Source: Entoloma clypeatum (taxonomy: Eukaryota > Basidiomycota > Agaricomycetes > Agaricales > Entolomataceae). From it: DNA of 64,000 bases. How positions within the stretch are numbered: position 1 is the first letter of the stretch; every line of letters starts with the position of its first letter. Below, one piece after another: positions 11,370 to 22,924 of the stretch. The position numbers were made by a program, and so were the translations under genes. The stretch is taken from positions 558,001-622,000 of the forward strand of contig OY751487.1 in assembly GCA_963565915.1 (NCBI GenBank), read 5' to 3'. Below the pieces are notes generated by a model, which saw nothing but the letters and a program-made list of their open reading frames with translations, was not told where the DNA came from and did no database searches.

Positions 11370-12305
11370 CATAGGATGGTGGGCAGTGGTTGGGCATGAG
11401 TCAATGCCATTGGGCATGTGTGAGGGCTGTTGAGGCACAAGTGGAGGTTGTTAGGCACGAGTTGAGGTTGGGGGTGAGTGGCAGCAGTTGGGCGCAAAGG
11501 GGGGCCGTTGGGCATACAGAGGGAGGTCGTTATGCATGAGTGGCAGCAGTTGGGCACAAAGGGACGCCATTGGGCACAAGTCAACGCCATTGAGTGTGAA
11601 TGAAGACTGTTGGGCAAGAAGGGGGGCTGTTTGGCGTGAAGGGAGGTTGTCGGGCATGAGTGAAGGCTGTTGGGCAAGAAGGGGGGCCATTGGGCATGAG
11701 TATCACCTGTTGGGTGTGAAGGGAGGTCGTTCGGTGTGAGTCAACGCCATTGGGCATGAGTGAGGGCCGTTGGGCATGTGCTGAGGTCATTGGCATGAGT
11801 CGATGCCATTGGGTGTGAGTGAGGGCTGTTGGTCATCAGTATCGGCTGTTGGGTGTGAAGGGAGGTCGTTGTAGTATTTGAGGGTTTGGTTCGGTTCGGT
11901 TTTTTGCCTCCGAGGGGCATAGACCAAGACCGAGACTGGTCGTCATATATGACAAAAGGGCAAAAAACCGGACCAGACCACTCAGGACCGGTCCATCGGA
12001 CCCATGGACAGTGGCTGAACCGGTCTGGTAAATATATATACATATGGGAGTGGTAGCCGTTGGGCATGAACGGAGGCTGTTCGACACATTGGGCGTGAGT
12101 CGGCGCTGTTGGGCATGATTTGGTGGCTTTGGGCATGAGTGGAGGCCATTGGGTGTGGGTGGAGGCGTTGGGTGTGAACGGAGGCCATTGTCCGCAAAGG
12201 TAGGCCGTTGGGCGCTAGAGGGGGCAATAGCGGGCCATTGGCCACAAGTGGTGGTTGTTAGCCATGAGTGGTTGGCGTTGGGCGGAGGTGGTGGCCATAT
12301 GGAGT
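11370..12305 (+). repeat. R1 minisatellite (TTGGGC units)
   Basis: Degenerate tandem units of roughly 20-25 bp around GCCGTTGGGCATGAGTGAGG. They form the head of the unclassified core repeat, here cut from its core by element D. A MITE fragment interrupts it at 11872-12046. The apparent ORFs of PNG-SCPTAP type on the opposite strand are by-products of the repeat. Confidence 0.8.
11872..12046. repeat. hAT-like MITE fragment (ACCGGT-word family)
   Basis: One end is TAGTATTTGAGGGTTTGG (a variant of TAGTGTTTGAGGGTTCAG), followed by GGTTCGG, AGACCG and ACCGGTC words. The other end is an ATATATATACATATG stretch. The same layout recurs in opposite orientation at 38245-38462. Confidence 0.6.
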
Positions 12306-12707
12306 TGTTATGGACTCTATGGTATGAGGACCACATCATATCTTTTACTTATCAGCCCGACTCGGTGCCCTCTTATGAGCTTACTATGTCTAATATCTAC
12401 TTTCGCAACCTTCAATTTCCAGTCTGACTCATTACATTACTTCGTCATCCCCTTTAGTATACTTCGCTCCCACGCTGACTCGCTTTCTGCAGTCAGCTTA
12501 CTCACTGTACATAGCCTTCCGCAGTTGCCTTACTCATGCGCACTGCCTTCCGCAGTACTGACTCATCCGCTACCACCTATAGTCAGTACCTATATAAACC
12601 TCTTGTACTATAGTAGATTCATTAGATTTAGCAATCACTTTGCTCTTTGCCTTTCCACTTTCCTGCATACTCTGCCCAAACCTTGGAACGGTTTGTTAAG
12701 CATAACA
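12306..12707 (+). repeat. 5' LTR of D
   Basis: TGTTATGG...CATAACA. A TATATAA box lies at 12591-12597 and the predicted transcript start near 12624 falls on AGATTTAGCAA, the sequence complementary to the primer site just outside the LTR. Confidence 0.95.
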
Positions 12708-12709
12708 AG

Positions 12710-12720
12710 TTGCTAAATCT
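12710..12720 (+). promoter_or_regulatory. Self-priming PBS of D
   Basis: The 11 bases at 12710-12720 (TTGCTAAATCT), two bases after the LTR, are the exact reverse complement of LTR positions 12624-12634. The match stops at exactly 11 bases. This is the arrangement of Tf1, in which the mRNA 5' end folds back to prime reverse transcription. No TGG-starting tRNA site is present. Confidence 0.75.
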
Positions 12721-12758
12721 CGTTAGGTTCACCCAGAGCAAAGAGAGCAACTACCAGA

Positions 12759-14365
12759 CGAGTCAAGACGTCGCGCTTCTTTGACGACTTCACCAGTAAC
12801 CCATTCAGCACGCCAGAAGCCCGACAGGAGGAGCTAAGTCCTTGAGACAGTATCGATTTTACACTCATCCAGCAGTACATCGAATCGGAGATCAGTCGCA
12901 TCCTACAGCAGGTGCTTGACGAAGAACTAGACAACGACGAGCATCGCCCCCACGGCGAGATAGCAGAGAGCATCCATCTTGCTCGACAACACCAGATCGC
13001 GCGTTACAACGCCCGACAGAACGAACTCGAAAGCTTTCGCGTTCAAGAAGGACCTCAGACAGGTCGGATCACAGAGATCAGAGAGTTTATCGGTGTCCAG
13101 ACAACCGTTATCAGAAGATTGATTAGGACGCTCACATCGAGACGTCCCAGAGCCACATCATCACGTCTTACTCGAAGCAGCAGATCTATGCCCACTTCAC
13201 CACCGAAGAACAACAGACCGAGTACAACCGCTGGGCACGAAACGAGAGACTTGACCCCTTCTCGCGACCAACAGACGCGCAGGAACAGAGATTCCTTAGA
13301 GATTTACAGAGGAAATACTCTGAACGTTTTGCCACCGATTCCGCCGACGAGTCCCCTGACGAATTTACTTTTGACTCCGTGCAGTCAGATATCAAACAGA
13401 TGCCTAGAACAGGGACTCATTTTCAATCCTTACCTGTATCCCGAACCCCATCTTCATCCCAACAACCCGACTCCTCTTCTCCTCCGCAGACTCTAAACAT
13501 GCCAGAAGCTCCGGCTGTACAAACAATGGATACATCCGAGATCATCAAGGATCCTGGGATGTTCAAGGACAGATACACCTTTGACGAGTGGTGGAAAGCC
13601 ACCAAACTATACATCAGGTTCCAAAAGAGCCTCACAGACGATCAGAAGATTCTTGCGGTGCTATCCCGCATGATGGAAGGGTCCGGCAGACACTGGGCCA
13701 GTAACAAGTTAGACGCTCTTGCTGCTGACAACGAGAACATCACCTGGCTGGGTTTTTCCGATGATATCACCACACGATTCTCCATCGCCAACAAGTCTGT
13801 TGCTGCCAAAGCGAGACTCGAAGTCCTGAAACAAGAGAAACGCACTGTTGATGAGTTCTTGGATGAATTTGAAGAACTCTTGGGACTGTCAAACCTTGGC
13901 GAAGAAACTGGGAAATACATCCTAGAGAAAAACGTCAACCACAGAATCTCTGAACAAGTGGCTAGCGATGGCAAGACGTACACCGATTACGCAAAGGAGA
14001 TCCGAAACAAGGGACGACAGATGGAAGGACACGCACTGGTCATCTGAGGTGGCGGCGACATGCGCACCGGATCGGGTACCACTTATGGTGGTCAGGGCAA
14101 GGCCATGGAGATCGACAAAGCAGGAGTAGCCCGTTGCTACAACTGTCAGCGCTTCGGTCATCTGGCTAAAGACTGTAGCGCTCCAAAGAAGAAAGATGGT
14201 CGCAAGTGTTTCAACTGTGACCAAGAAGGCCATATCGCGCGCAACTGCCGCAAGCCGAAGAAGAACTCCGGAAGGGTTAGGAAGGTGTCCGAGGAAGATG
14301 CCGAGAATGATGAAACCACAATCTTAGAAGCCGACGAGAAGGATTTTCCCGAAGGGTCCGATTAA
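12759..14365 (+). pseudogene. Chromovirus D gag
   Basis: The leading part runs in one frame (IQQYIESEISRILQQVL, HRPHGEIAESIHLARQHQ) and shifts near 13140-13170 to the frame that continues to the end (FTFDSVQSDIKQM). Then come the capsid (FKDRYTFDEWWKATKLYIRF, RMMEGSGRHWASNKLDAL, EQEKRTVDEFLDEFEELL-like) and two zinc knuckles, CYNCQRFGHLAKDC and CFNCDQEGHIARNC. TGA codons at 12843 and 14045 stand at expected Arg positions. It ends at TAA 14363 in an acidic tail. The pol frame is -1 and overlaps. Confidence 0.85.
14341..14347 (+). promoter_or_regulatory. Candidate -1 frameshift site in D
   Basis: GGATTTT in the zero frame (aaG GAT TTT CCC) 16 bases before the gag stop. After a -1 slip the frame continues without a stop into the protease domain. 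Identical core to the site in element C. Confidence 0.55.
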
Positions 14366-17300
14366 ACGATGCTAAGTCGCGACCCTTATCTATTAAACGG
14401 ACTTGCTTGCCTTGTATGACTGCAGACAATAGAACCTATGTCATCCCTGCCAAGCGAGCCACTGCGTCGACTAAGACTGTGAAGGGAGATGAACCTCCAA
14501 AAAGACGAGAAATCAGGCTGTTAGCGCAGCTCAAAACACGACGAGGACCAAAGGTTATCCGACCTGAGGTTGACAGCGGATGTGAACGCACATGCATTCA
14601 TCCCAGAATAGTACGCGAACAGAACCTCCCCACACGAGGAATACCGCCCATAGCAATTCTAAATGCGGATGGATCACCAAATCGACAACAGAAAGCGAGC
14701 CAACTTGCCGAAGTCAAACTGGATTTGGGAGCACATCAGGAAACCATGGAAGCAATGGTACTGGACATTGGGAGAATGGACATGCTCTTGGGACATGACT
14801 GGTTGGTACACCACAACCCCACAATCAATTGGACAACCGGCGCGGTAACATTTAACCGGTGCCCAACAACATGTCGAACCAAACACTCAGATTTCAGGAT
14901 TAACCTTAATGGTCGCAAACACTGGGTTCGCATGGTTGAGGTGCGTGACAAAGATGCACCCAAAAAGTCGGATCAGAAATGGAAGCCTGGAGACCCTATT
15001 TTGGAAGCTGTCACTCCCACACCACCTCCCACAACCAAACGACCCTCATATATTGAACGATTTGCTCATCTCCTCGAAAAAGAGAACTTTGATAAGATCC
15101 CAAAGGAGAGGGAATGGGACCATGGTATTGAACTTACACCGGACGCACCAAAGGAACTAGGGGGAAATACATATCCTATGACACAAAAGGAACAAGAGGA
15201 ATTGGACGCATTCATTGACGAGGGTCTAGCAACAGGAAAGATCTGCCCATCCAAATCCCCTTATGCCTCCCCTTGCTTCTTCATCAACAAGAAGGATGGC
15301 TCCAAACGATTGGTACAAGATTACCGCATGGTCAATAAATTCACGGTCAAAGACAAGTTCCCACTCCCATGAATATCCGATCTCTTGGACGCAGTGAAAG
15401 ATGCGGTCTACTTCAATAAAATGGACATCATGTGGGGCTATAACAATGTCCGGATTAAGGAGGGCGATGAATGGAAAGCTGCCTTCCTCACCAGTCAAGG
15501 ATTGTTCAAACCATTGGTCATGTTTTTCAGTCTTTGCAACTCCCCGGGAACATTCTCTCGAATGATGGCTAGTCTATTCTGGGACCAGATCCACCGACGT
15601 ATCTGCATGATCTACATGGATGACATCATGGTTATCGGTAAAACAAAGGAAGAACTCGCGCGAAACACTGAAGAAATCCTACAGATCCTATCGGACAATG
15701 ATTTGTTCCTAAAGGAGAAGAAGTGTTTATGGGAAGTAACGAAATGTCCTATATTGGGATATGTGGTTGGTGAGGGACGTGTTGAGATGGAAACTGAGAA
15801 GGTGGATACAATTTGAAACTGGCGAGCACCCACATCAAAAAAGGAAGTTCAGAAGTTCCTTGGATTTGCTAACTTCTATCAACGTTTTATTGAAGGGTAC
15901 TCAAACATCGCAAAGCCTCTCACCGCGCTCACAGGCAGTATGGCATTTACTTGGGGACCAACAGAGCAGCAAGCCTTTGAAGGTCTCATACGGGCAATTA
16001 CATCAGCACTGGTCTTGGCATTACCAAAACCAGAGGGACAGTTCAGGGTTGAAACCGATGCATCGGGCTATGCAATTGGAGCAGTACTCTCTCAGAAGCA
16101 AGACAACAAATGGCACCCCATCGCATTCTTGTTGCGGACCATGTCCGCGGCCGAACAGAATTACGAAATATACGACAAGGAACTTCTGGCAGTTGTGGAA
16201 GCATTGAAAGATTGGAGACACTATCTGCTCGAAGCCAAGGAACGTTTTGAAATCTTGACCGATCACAAGAACCTGGAATACTTCCATCGTCCTCAGGACC
16301 TGAATCAACGACAGCGACGCTGGAAAATGAAGTTACAGGACTATGACTTCGAATTACGGCATGTGCCCGGCAAGACCAATGCAAAAGCGGACATCCTGTC
16401 ACGCTTACCCTGGTATGAAGCGGAACTCGAACCACAGGACAGTGACCAAATGCTCAAGGAGGGACTATTCTTGAAACGATTGGAATCAGAAGATGTGGTA
16501 CAAATGGAGATGTTCACGGAGGAACAATTCTTCGAAGGGGGTGAAACATCTGATTCCATCAAAATTGGAAACGTCACGACCATCGAAAATCCGTGGATTG
16601 CACGCATCAAGGGTTCAAACCGCATGGAGACAGAAGTAGCCCAGGGTCTAAAGAAGAATCCTCATTGGTATCAACAGGAAAACGGCATCACATATGCAGG
16701 CGAACGAGTCTATGTCCCGCCAGATCCACAATTGCGACAAGAATTGATGTTTGAATCACACGATGCACCAGTGGCTGGACATCCAGGACAGTACCGCACA
16801 CATGAACTCCTCACTCGCACCTACTGGTGGCCTACCATATTGCATGATGTGAAGAAGTACGTGAAGGGTTGCGACACTTGTCAATGCAACAAGATTAACC
16901 GACAAAAGCGACATGCTCCGCTACATCCCCATGCAGCACCAAGTCACCCATGGGAAGACATAGGAATCAACGTTGTGGGACCGATACCAGAATCTGATGG
17001 AAAAAACGCAATTCTGGTCATCACGGATAGACATTCAAAGATGCTTCACCTCATTCCGACAACCGTGGAACTATCGGCTGAAGGATTAGCCAAGATCTAT
17101 CGGGATCAGATATGGAAGCTTCATGGGATCCCCAAGAAGATCATCAGCGATAGGGGACCACAGTTCGCTGCGAAGTTCATGGAGATACTCTGCCGCATGT
17201 TAGGGATCAAGAGGAACCTGTCCACCGCATACCACCCACAGACTGACGGACAGGCTGAGCGATCGCATCAGGAGACGGAACTGTTCTTACGAAACTTTGT

Positions 17301-18015
17301 CAACCATCTACAGGATGATTGGGCAGAATGGATCGCAATCACAGAGTTCCAGTACAATGACAAAGAACACCAGGCAACGAAGCACACCCCATTCTACCTC
17401 AACTACGGTTTACATCCGTGGAAGGGAGAACTCGTGTTAGAAGATACCAATCTGGCTGCCAACGACTTCTTGAAAAAACTCAAACAGGCATGAGAAGAAG
17501 CCAATGCTGCGCTGAAACAAGCACAGGATCAGATGAAGAAGACAGTTGACACACGGCGAAGTCCGTCTCGGGACTACCGCATCGGAGACAAGGTGTGGCT
17601 GGAAGGGACTAACATCAGGACCGATCGCCCCTCAAAGAAACTTGATGCACTCCGACATGGACCATTCAAAGTCCTAGAGAAGAAAGGAGCTAGCGCGTAC
17701 CTTCTTGATCTTCCGAAGACTTGGAAGATGATTCACCCTGTGTTCAACGAGACCCTGTTGTCACCATATGAAACTCCGAAGTACGCCATCCAGAAAAAGA
17801 AACCAGCCCCTGATCCGATCATTGTCGAAGGACGAGAAGAGTACCATGTGTCTACGATCCTGGACTCTCGAAAGTTCCGCGGAAAGATCCAGTACCTCGT
17901 CCAGTGGGAAGGATATGGCCCAGAAGAGAACACATGGGAACCTCGAGCTAATATTCAGAACGCTCAAGATTTGATCCGTGATTTCCATCGGCAGAACCCG
18001 TCTCGCCCACAATAA
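14348..18015 (+). pseudogene. Chromovirus D pol (PR-RT-RH-IN-chromodomain)
   Basis: Protease has VDSGCERTCI. RT has [19 protein letters not shown] and YMDDIMVIG (near 15617). RNase H has VETDASGYAIGAVLSQ and TDHKNLEYF; integrase has an HHCC finger (H..H..CDTCQCNK), [21 protein letters not shown] and GQAERSHQE, so all catalytic acids are present. The chromodomain YHVSTILDSRKFRGKIQYLVQWEGYG ends at TAA 18013. Three TGA codons (15370, 15814, 17491) break the frame; the last is shared with element E, so it predates their separation. Close to functional, but dead as read. Confidence 0.9.
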
Positions 18016-18149
18016 AAGACAGCTCTCAGAATCCATGACAAGTATCGACCTCATCAGTCAACCACACCCCGAGTTCCCCGCTCTAGTCCTTTTCCCTGCC
18101 CAATATAGCCTCCCCCTTCTTCTTCTATCTCTCAACCATCCTCGCCGCC

Positions 18150-18521
18150 ATGTCCAACACCACTGTTACCTCCACCTCTACCACCAACATCAACCCCGCC
18201 ATCGCCGCCCTCATGAACGAAGCACTCTCCATGAGAGACCAAATCCATGCTCTCGAAACTTCCCTTGCCAACCTCCTCCATCGCCAGATGCATATCCGGC
18301 TTCACTCGCTGTCCAACCTACCCGTCGCCCCGAGTCCCGAGGAAAAACAAATTCTCGGAAATTACACCAGCACCCTCGTAATTGAGAATCGACGTATTCG
18401 GCTGGCTATCAAAGGCCTCGAACTTGCCGTAGCCATCAACGAGGAGTTGATATATGATTGGAGCCTCAAGGAAAGTCCGAACTGGTCCGATCCCAGCAAC
18501 AACGAGGGATGGGGACAGTGA
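18150..18521 (+). CDS. Accessory ORF of element D (123 aa)
   Basis: An intact frame between pol and the 3' LTR, the position of env in retroviruses. It has a Thr/Ser/Asn-rich start followed by predicted long helices (NEALSMRDQIHALETSLAN, RRIRLAIKGLELAVAINEEL). No signal peptide or membrane segment, so it is not an envelope protein. A 120-aa counterpart lies in the same place in E (28240-28602). The two proteins are clearly alike although many codons differ at third positions, which suggests selection on the protein. No known domain recognised. Confidence 0.65.
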   Translation: MSNTTVTSTSTTNINPAIAALMNEALSMRDQIHALETSLANLLHRQMHIRLHSLSNLPVAPSPEEKQILGNYTSTLVIENRRIRLAIKGLELAVAINEELIYDWSLKESPNWSDPSNNEGWGQ

Positions 18522-18541
18522 CTCTGTGAGGGCACAGAGCT

Positions 18542-18555
18542 TGGAGAGGGGAACA
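18542..18555 (+). other. Polypurine tract of D
   Basis: The purine-rich stretch GGAGAGGGGAACA lies directly before the 3' LTR. The same tract precedes the LTR of E. Confidence 0.7.
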
Positions 18556-18957
18556 TGTTACGGACTCTACAGTATGAGGACCACATCATATCTTTTACTT
18601 ATCGGCCTGACTCGGCGCCCTCTTACGAGCTTACTATGTCTAATATCTACTTTCGCAACCTTCAATTTCCAGTCTGACTCATTACATTACTTTGTCATCC
18701 CCTTTAGTATACTTCGCTCCCGCGCTGACTCGCTTTCCGCAGTCAGCTTACTCACTGTACATAGCCTTCCGCAGTCGCCTTACTCATGTGCACTGCCTTC
18801 CGCAGTACTGACTCATCCGCTACCACCTATAGTCAGTACCTATATGAACCTCTTGTACTATAGTAGATTCCTTAGATTTAGCAATCACTTTGCTCTTTGC
18901 CTTTCCACTTTCCTGCATACTCTGCCCGAACCTTGGAACGGTTTGTTAAGCATAACA
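18556..18957 (+). repeat. 3' LTR of D
   Basis: 402 bp, same length as the 5' LTR, with a small number of differences. Ends CATAACA and is followed by the target duplicate GGAGT. Confidence 0.95.
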
Positions 18958-20029
18958 GGAGTGGAGGTGGGGGATAAAAAGAACTGTGGGAATGTTTTGC
19001 TGGCCGTCGACTTATGGTTCAACTTTTGGCGATTGCCGAGGTGCTTGGCAGTCAATGCCGAGTGAGTGTGTCGTTGAAACTCGCGGCCTCAATGCCCAAA
19101 CCGTGGCATCACAGGCCTCAAATATACTTATTAACTGATTTAGGGATGTTTATAAACCTATAAGAAGTATATATACAGTTAGATACATGAGCCATGTATG
19201 GTAGAGAGTCTGGGCAGCAATTTGATGTATCAAATCACATTGTAAATCGTGATAAACAGTGCATCATGAGTTACCTCAAACACAAAAAAACATCATTTCC
19301 TCACTTTCTCCTTTCCACAACCCCTTTAAACTACATGTAGTAAATATATACTATTGCAACATTGTATGTAAATCTATTCAGACCATGCAAATCAAATTCA
19401 AGGACTTAATAAGGTGAATATAAGCAAAATAGGTCGAAAATTTGACCAGAAAATTTTACTTCAGCTTTGGATTCTCCCCATTCAGGGGATCTCACAGCAC
19501 ATTTGTTTTTCAAATTTGGTGGATCAATCATGGAGATATAACACTTTTACTGAAATATGCACATTTGATTGTTTCTATCTTATCTAGACATCTTAAAATT
19601 ATTCGAGGTGTTTCAGAAGGTCAAGATATATGTATTTATGAGTTCTATGACTTAAAACCCTTATTAGACCATGAGGAAGGTGCCACGCGCACCCACACGA
19701 TGCATTCTGCGCATTGTTTACTATTATTTGGTGCAGAGCTCTGCATCGCTATATCATAAGATCTGTGGCGAAATTTCACAAAATAGATACATAGTCAGTG
19801 ACACAAAATGCTCTAATACTTAATTGATATAGTGCATAAGCTTTTGCTGCCCCTGTGTAAGACCTGTAGGCAGATGTGCAATGTTTTTTTAAGTGTGTTT
19901 ATATTTAGTTGACACATTTGATGCGCGCCTGATGCGCGTCCAAACGAGGGCAGGCTATTTGCCCTTATTTGCTTTGGCTGCTTTCTGGGCCAAACAAACC
20001 CTTTGCCCAGTTCACCATCTGACTTTCAT
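18958..20029 (+). repeat. R1 core repeat
   Basis: Continuation of the repeat cut by D. It contains the blocks shared by all copies: GGAGGTGGGGGATAAAAAG, the TTGGCGATTGCCGAG palindromic block, AAATTTTGACC/TATTTTGC blocks around 19420-19450, the CCTCATGG/CTAATAATAG block (inverse) and GATGCGCG near 19921. No coding frame with recognisable content. From about 19940 it departs from the other copies and enters a minisatellite in the opposite orientation. Confidence 0.7.
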
Positions 20030-20484
20030 GCCCACTCTTGCCCAATGGCCCTTTCTGGCGCCCAACGGCCTCGACTCATGCCCAACGCCCCCCTCTAGCA
20101 CCCAATGGCGTCCTTTCATGCCCAACGGCCTCCTTTCATGCCCAACGGCGTCCCTTCGCCCCCAACGGCCTCCACCCATGCCCAATGGCCTCGACTCGCC
20201 CCAAACGGCCCCTCCTGTGCCCAATGGCCCCCTCTAGCGCCCAACGGCGTCCTTGCACGCCCAACGGCCTACCTTCATGCTCAACAGCCTCCCTTCGCCC
20301 CCAATGGCCTCCACCCACGCCCAACGGCCCCCTATCACGCCCCAACGGTCCCCACTGGTGCCCAACGGCTTCGACTCACACCTAACGCCCTCCCTTCATG
20401 CCCAACGGCCTTGACTCGCACGCAACGGCCACCACTCAAGCCCAACGGCCCCCACTCGCGCGCAACGGCCCATCCTCATGTCCT
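20030..20484 (-). repeat. Minisatellite, GCCCAAC orientation
   Basis: Tandem CCCAACGGCCTCC/CATG units of about 20-25 bp, the reverse complement of the R1 head. The peptide-like open frames rich in PNGLHSCPT are repeat artefacts. Confidence 0.8.
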
Positions 20485-20689
20485 GTAAATACATATGTAG
20501 ACCCTGTATTAGCACCCAAAAGACCGGTCTTTTACCGGTCTTCAAAAAAAGAAAAATTTTTGTTGAGACCGAAGACCTGGGCCGTCCCAATTTAGCAAGA
20601 CCGAGACCGCGGTCTCGGTCTATTTCAGTTCATTTTTTGGTTCAGTCTGGTCTGGTTCCAGTTCTATTGGACTGAACCTTGAAACACTA
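20485..20689. repeat. hAT-like MITE fragment (ACCGGT-word family)
   Basis: Ends in TTGAAACACTA at 20689 and contains the palindrome-like ACCGGTCTTTTACCGGT at 20522-20538, plus AGACCG words. The left end is an AAATACATATG stretch, as in the other one-ended copies. Confidence 0.6.
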
Positions 20690-20725
20690 GGTCGTTGGGC
20701 ACAAGTGAGGGCTGTTGGGCACCAA

Positions 20726-20945
20726 TAGTGTTTCAAGGTCCAGTTTACCTTCATTGATTTCAGACTGAGACCAGACGGGAACGAACCGGTGAGAGACCGG
20801 ACCGCTGGTCTCGGTTTTTAAGATTTCGGATCACAGCCGGTCTTCGGTTCACTCAAAACTTTAGAGTTTGAAAGACCGGCCAAAGACCGGTTCAGATCGG
20901 TTTAAACTGGTATTTTCCATGGAACGATCCGAGGATCTGAAATAA
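20726..20945. repeat. hAT-like MITE fragment (ACCGGT-word family)
   Basis: Starts TAGTGTTTCAAGGTCCAG and carries GAACCGG, AGACCGG and GGTTTAAACTGG words. The right end runs into a tRNA-like segment, as it does at 36130 and 55440. Confidence 0.65.
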
Positions 20946-20974
20946 ATGTCCTGAAATGGCAAGTACAAAATTTC

Positions 20975-21062
20975 TGCCACAAGAAAGACTTGAACTCTGA
21001 ACTTCTATAGTATAAAGGATTCTTTTAACACCACTTAACCAACTGAGCCACAAGACCATTAT
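20975..21062 (-). repeat. tRNA-like Pol III segment (SINE-like), copy 1
   Basis: Read on the minus strand, a good A box TGGCTCAGTTGG (21039-21050) is followed by a B box AGTTCAAGTCT (20986-20996). The flanking stems do not pair as a mature tRNA, so it is a tRNA relic of the SINE-head type, not a tRNA gene. It adjoins the core repeat R2 in the same order as the other copies. Confidence 0.55.
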
Positions 21063-21109
21063 ATTTCATTGCTGACAATCACTCTACATCACAACTTTCC
21101 CACTTCCCA

Positions 21110-22255
21110 AATAGGCACACCTAAAAAAAAACACAAAAGGTGTGTGTGCGTCCTCATGCCTCAATCACAAGTAGACAGATTATAAATAAAATCTACTGGC
21201 CTTTTCAGCATCTGTGCCCCTCATTGCAGAGTCAGCAATGGGTGGATGCGTTGTTTCGACGTTGGATGACGCGCATCACACGCGCATCAAATGTGTCAAA
21301 TATATGTAAACAAACTCAAAAAACATCGCATTTCTCCTTAATATGGCTACACAGGAGGAAGTCAGCTTACAGACTATATCAATTATGTAGCAGAGTATCA
21401 TATGTCAATAAATATGTGTTGATTTTATGGAATGATGCCACGGATTTTAAGTCATAGAGGTGCCATGCTCTACACCAAATAATAGTAAACAATGCACAAA
21501 ATGCATTGCGCAGGCACGCGCAGTGCCTTCCTCATGGTCTAATAATAGTTGAAAGTGATAGAACTCATAAATAGATATGTATTCACCTTCTGAAGCACTT
21601 TGTATAATTTTTAGAAGTCCAGATAAGATAGAAATAATGAAATGTGCAGATTTCAGTAAAAGTGTTATATCTCCCTAATGAATGAGCCGAATTCAAAAAA
21701 CAAATGTGCTGTGAGATCTCCTGAATGAGGAGAATCCAAAGCTGTAACAAAAAAATTTGGTCAAATTTTCGACCTATTTTGCTCATATTCACCTCATCAA
21801 GTCCTTTAATTTTATTTGAAGGGTCTGAATAGGTTTACATACACTGTTTCAATAGCATATGTATAGTATATTTAGAGTACAAATGTTGTGCAAAGGAGGA
21901 AGCTAGAAAATGTTGTTTTTTGTGTTTGAAAACACCATGCCACACTGTTCATCATGATTTACATTGTGTTTTGATGCATCAATTTGGAGCACCAACTTTC
22001 TACCATCCATAGCTCATGTATATAACTCTATATATACTTCCTATGAGTTTCTAGATATGTCTACATAAGGTAAGAATTATTTTTGTGGGTTTTGGTGCCA
22101 CGGTTTGGGCATCGAGGGCACAATTTTCAACAACGTGCATGGCTCGGCATTGATGCCGAGCATGCTTGGCAATCGCCGAAAGTTGAACCATAACTGCCAG
22201 CAAAACCTTCCCACCCTTTTTTTATCCCCCACCACCACTCCACCCGGCCACCACA
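21110..22255 (-). repeat. R2 core repeat
   Basis: Full core in reverse orientation: GCAATGGGTGGATGCG/CGACGTTGGATGACGCG (21236-21285), the CTTCCTCATGGTCTAATAATAG block (21528), GGTCAAATTTTCGACC (21759-21774), the palindrome GCTCGGCAT-TG-ATGCCGAGC (22142-22161) and TTTTTATCCCCCACC (22220). No coding content found. Confidence 0.75.
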
Positions 22256-22870
22256 TCCGCCCAAGGGCCACTACTCGCACATAACGGCCACCACTCATGC
22301 CCAACGGCCCTCTCTTCCGCCCAACGGCATCCCTTTGCGCCCAATGGCGTTCCTTTGTGCCCAACGGTGTCCCTTTGTGCCCAATGGTCCTGACTCATGC
22401 CCAACGGCATCCCTTCGCCCTCAACGCGTCAACCCACGCCCAACGCTGTCCTTTCGCCCCCAACGCCATCGACCCATGCCCAATGGCTGCCTTTCCACAC
22501 CCAACGGTCCCGACTTGCGCCCACCGCCATTGACCCACGCCACGCCGTCCCTTTGCCCCCAACACCGTCCCTTTGCCCTCAATGCCATCAACCCATGCAC
22601 AACGGCCACCTTTCACGCCCAATGGCCGCCTTGTGTCCCCAATGGCTGCCCCTCTTGCCCAACTGCCCCGACTAGTGCCCCACGGCCCCTCTAATGCCCA
22701 ACGGCCACCTCATGTCCTCAACGCCGTCGACTCACACCCAGCACCCTTCCTTCGCGCACAACAGCCTCCCTTCGTGCCGTACGGCACCGCGCACCTGCCA
22801 CGACACATGCCCAATGGCCCCCTTTCACACCCAACGGTGTTGAGTCACGCCCCAGAGCACATGGGGCCGG
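22256..22870 (-). repeat. R2 minisatellite
   Basis: Tandem GCCCAACGG units following R2, keeping the fixed order minisatellite-core in reverse. Long open frames on both strands are repeat artefacts. Confidence 0.8.
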
Positions 22871-22924
22871 GCTGAGCCCACGGAGGACCAATTGAGGGAG
22901 TACGACGTGCGCGCGTGTCCTTAG

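Larger units (their letters stand above)
12306..18957 (+). mobile_element. Ty3 chromovirus D, full length
   Basis: 6652 bp with 402-bp LTRs at both ends and the 5-bp target duplication GGAGT at 12301-12305 and 18958-18962. It sits exactly at the minisatellite/core junction of repeat R1; the intact R6 copy (62080-62120) shows the uninterrupted site. Order: LTR, self-priming site, gag, pol (-1 frame), accessory ORF, purine tract, LTR. Confidence 0.95.

Noticed and set aside
20975..21062. Functional tRNA gene
   Set aside because: A and B boxes are present but acceptor and anticodon stems do not pair, and the spacing varies between copies.
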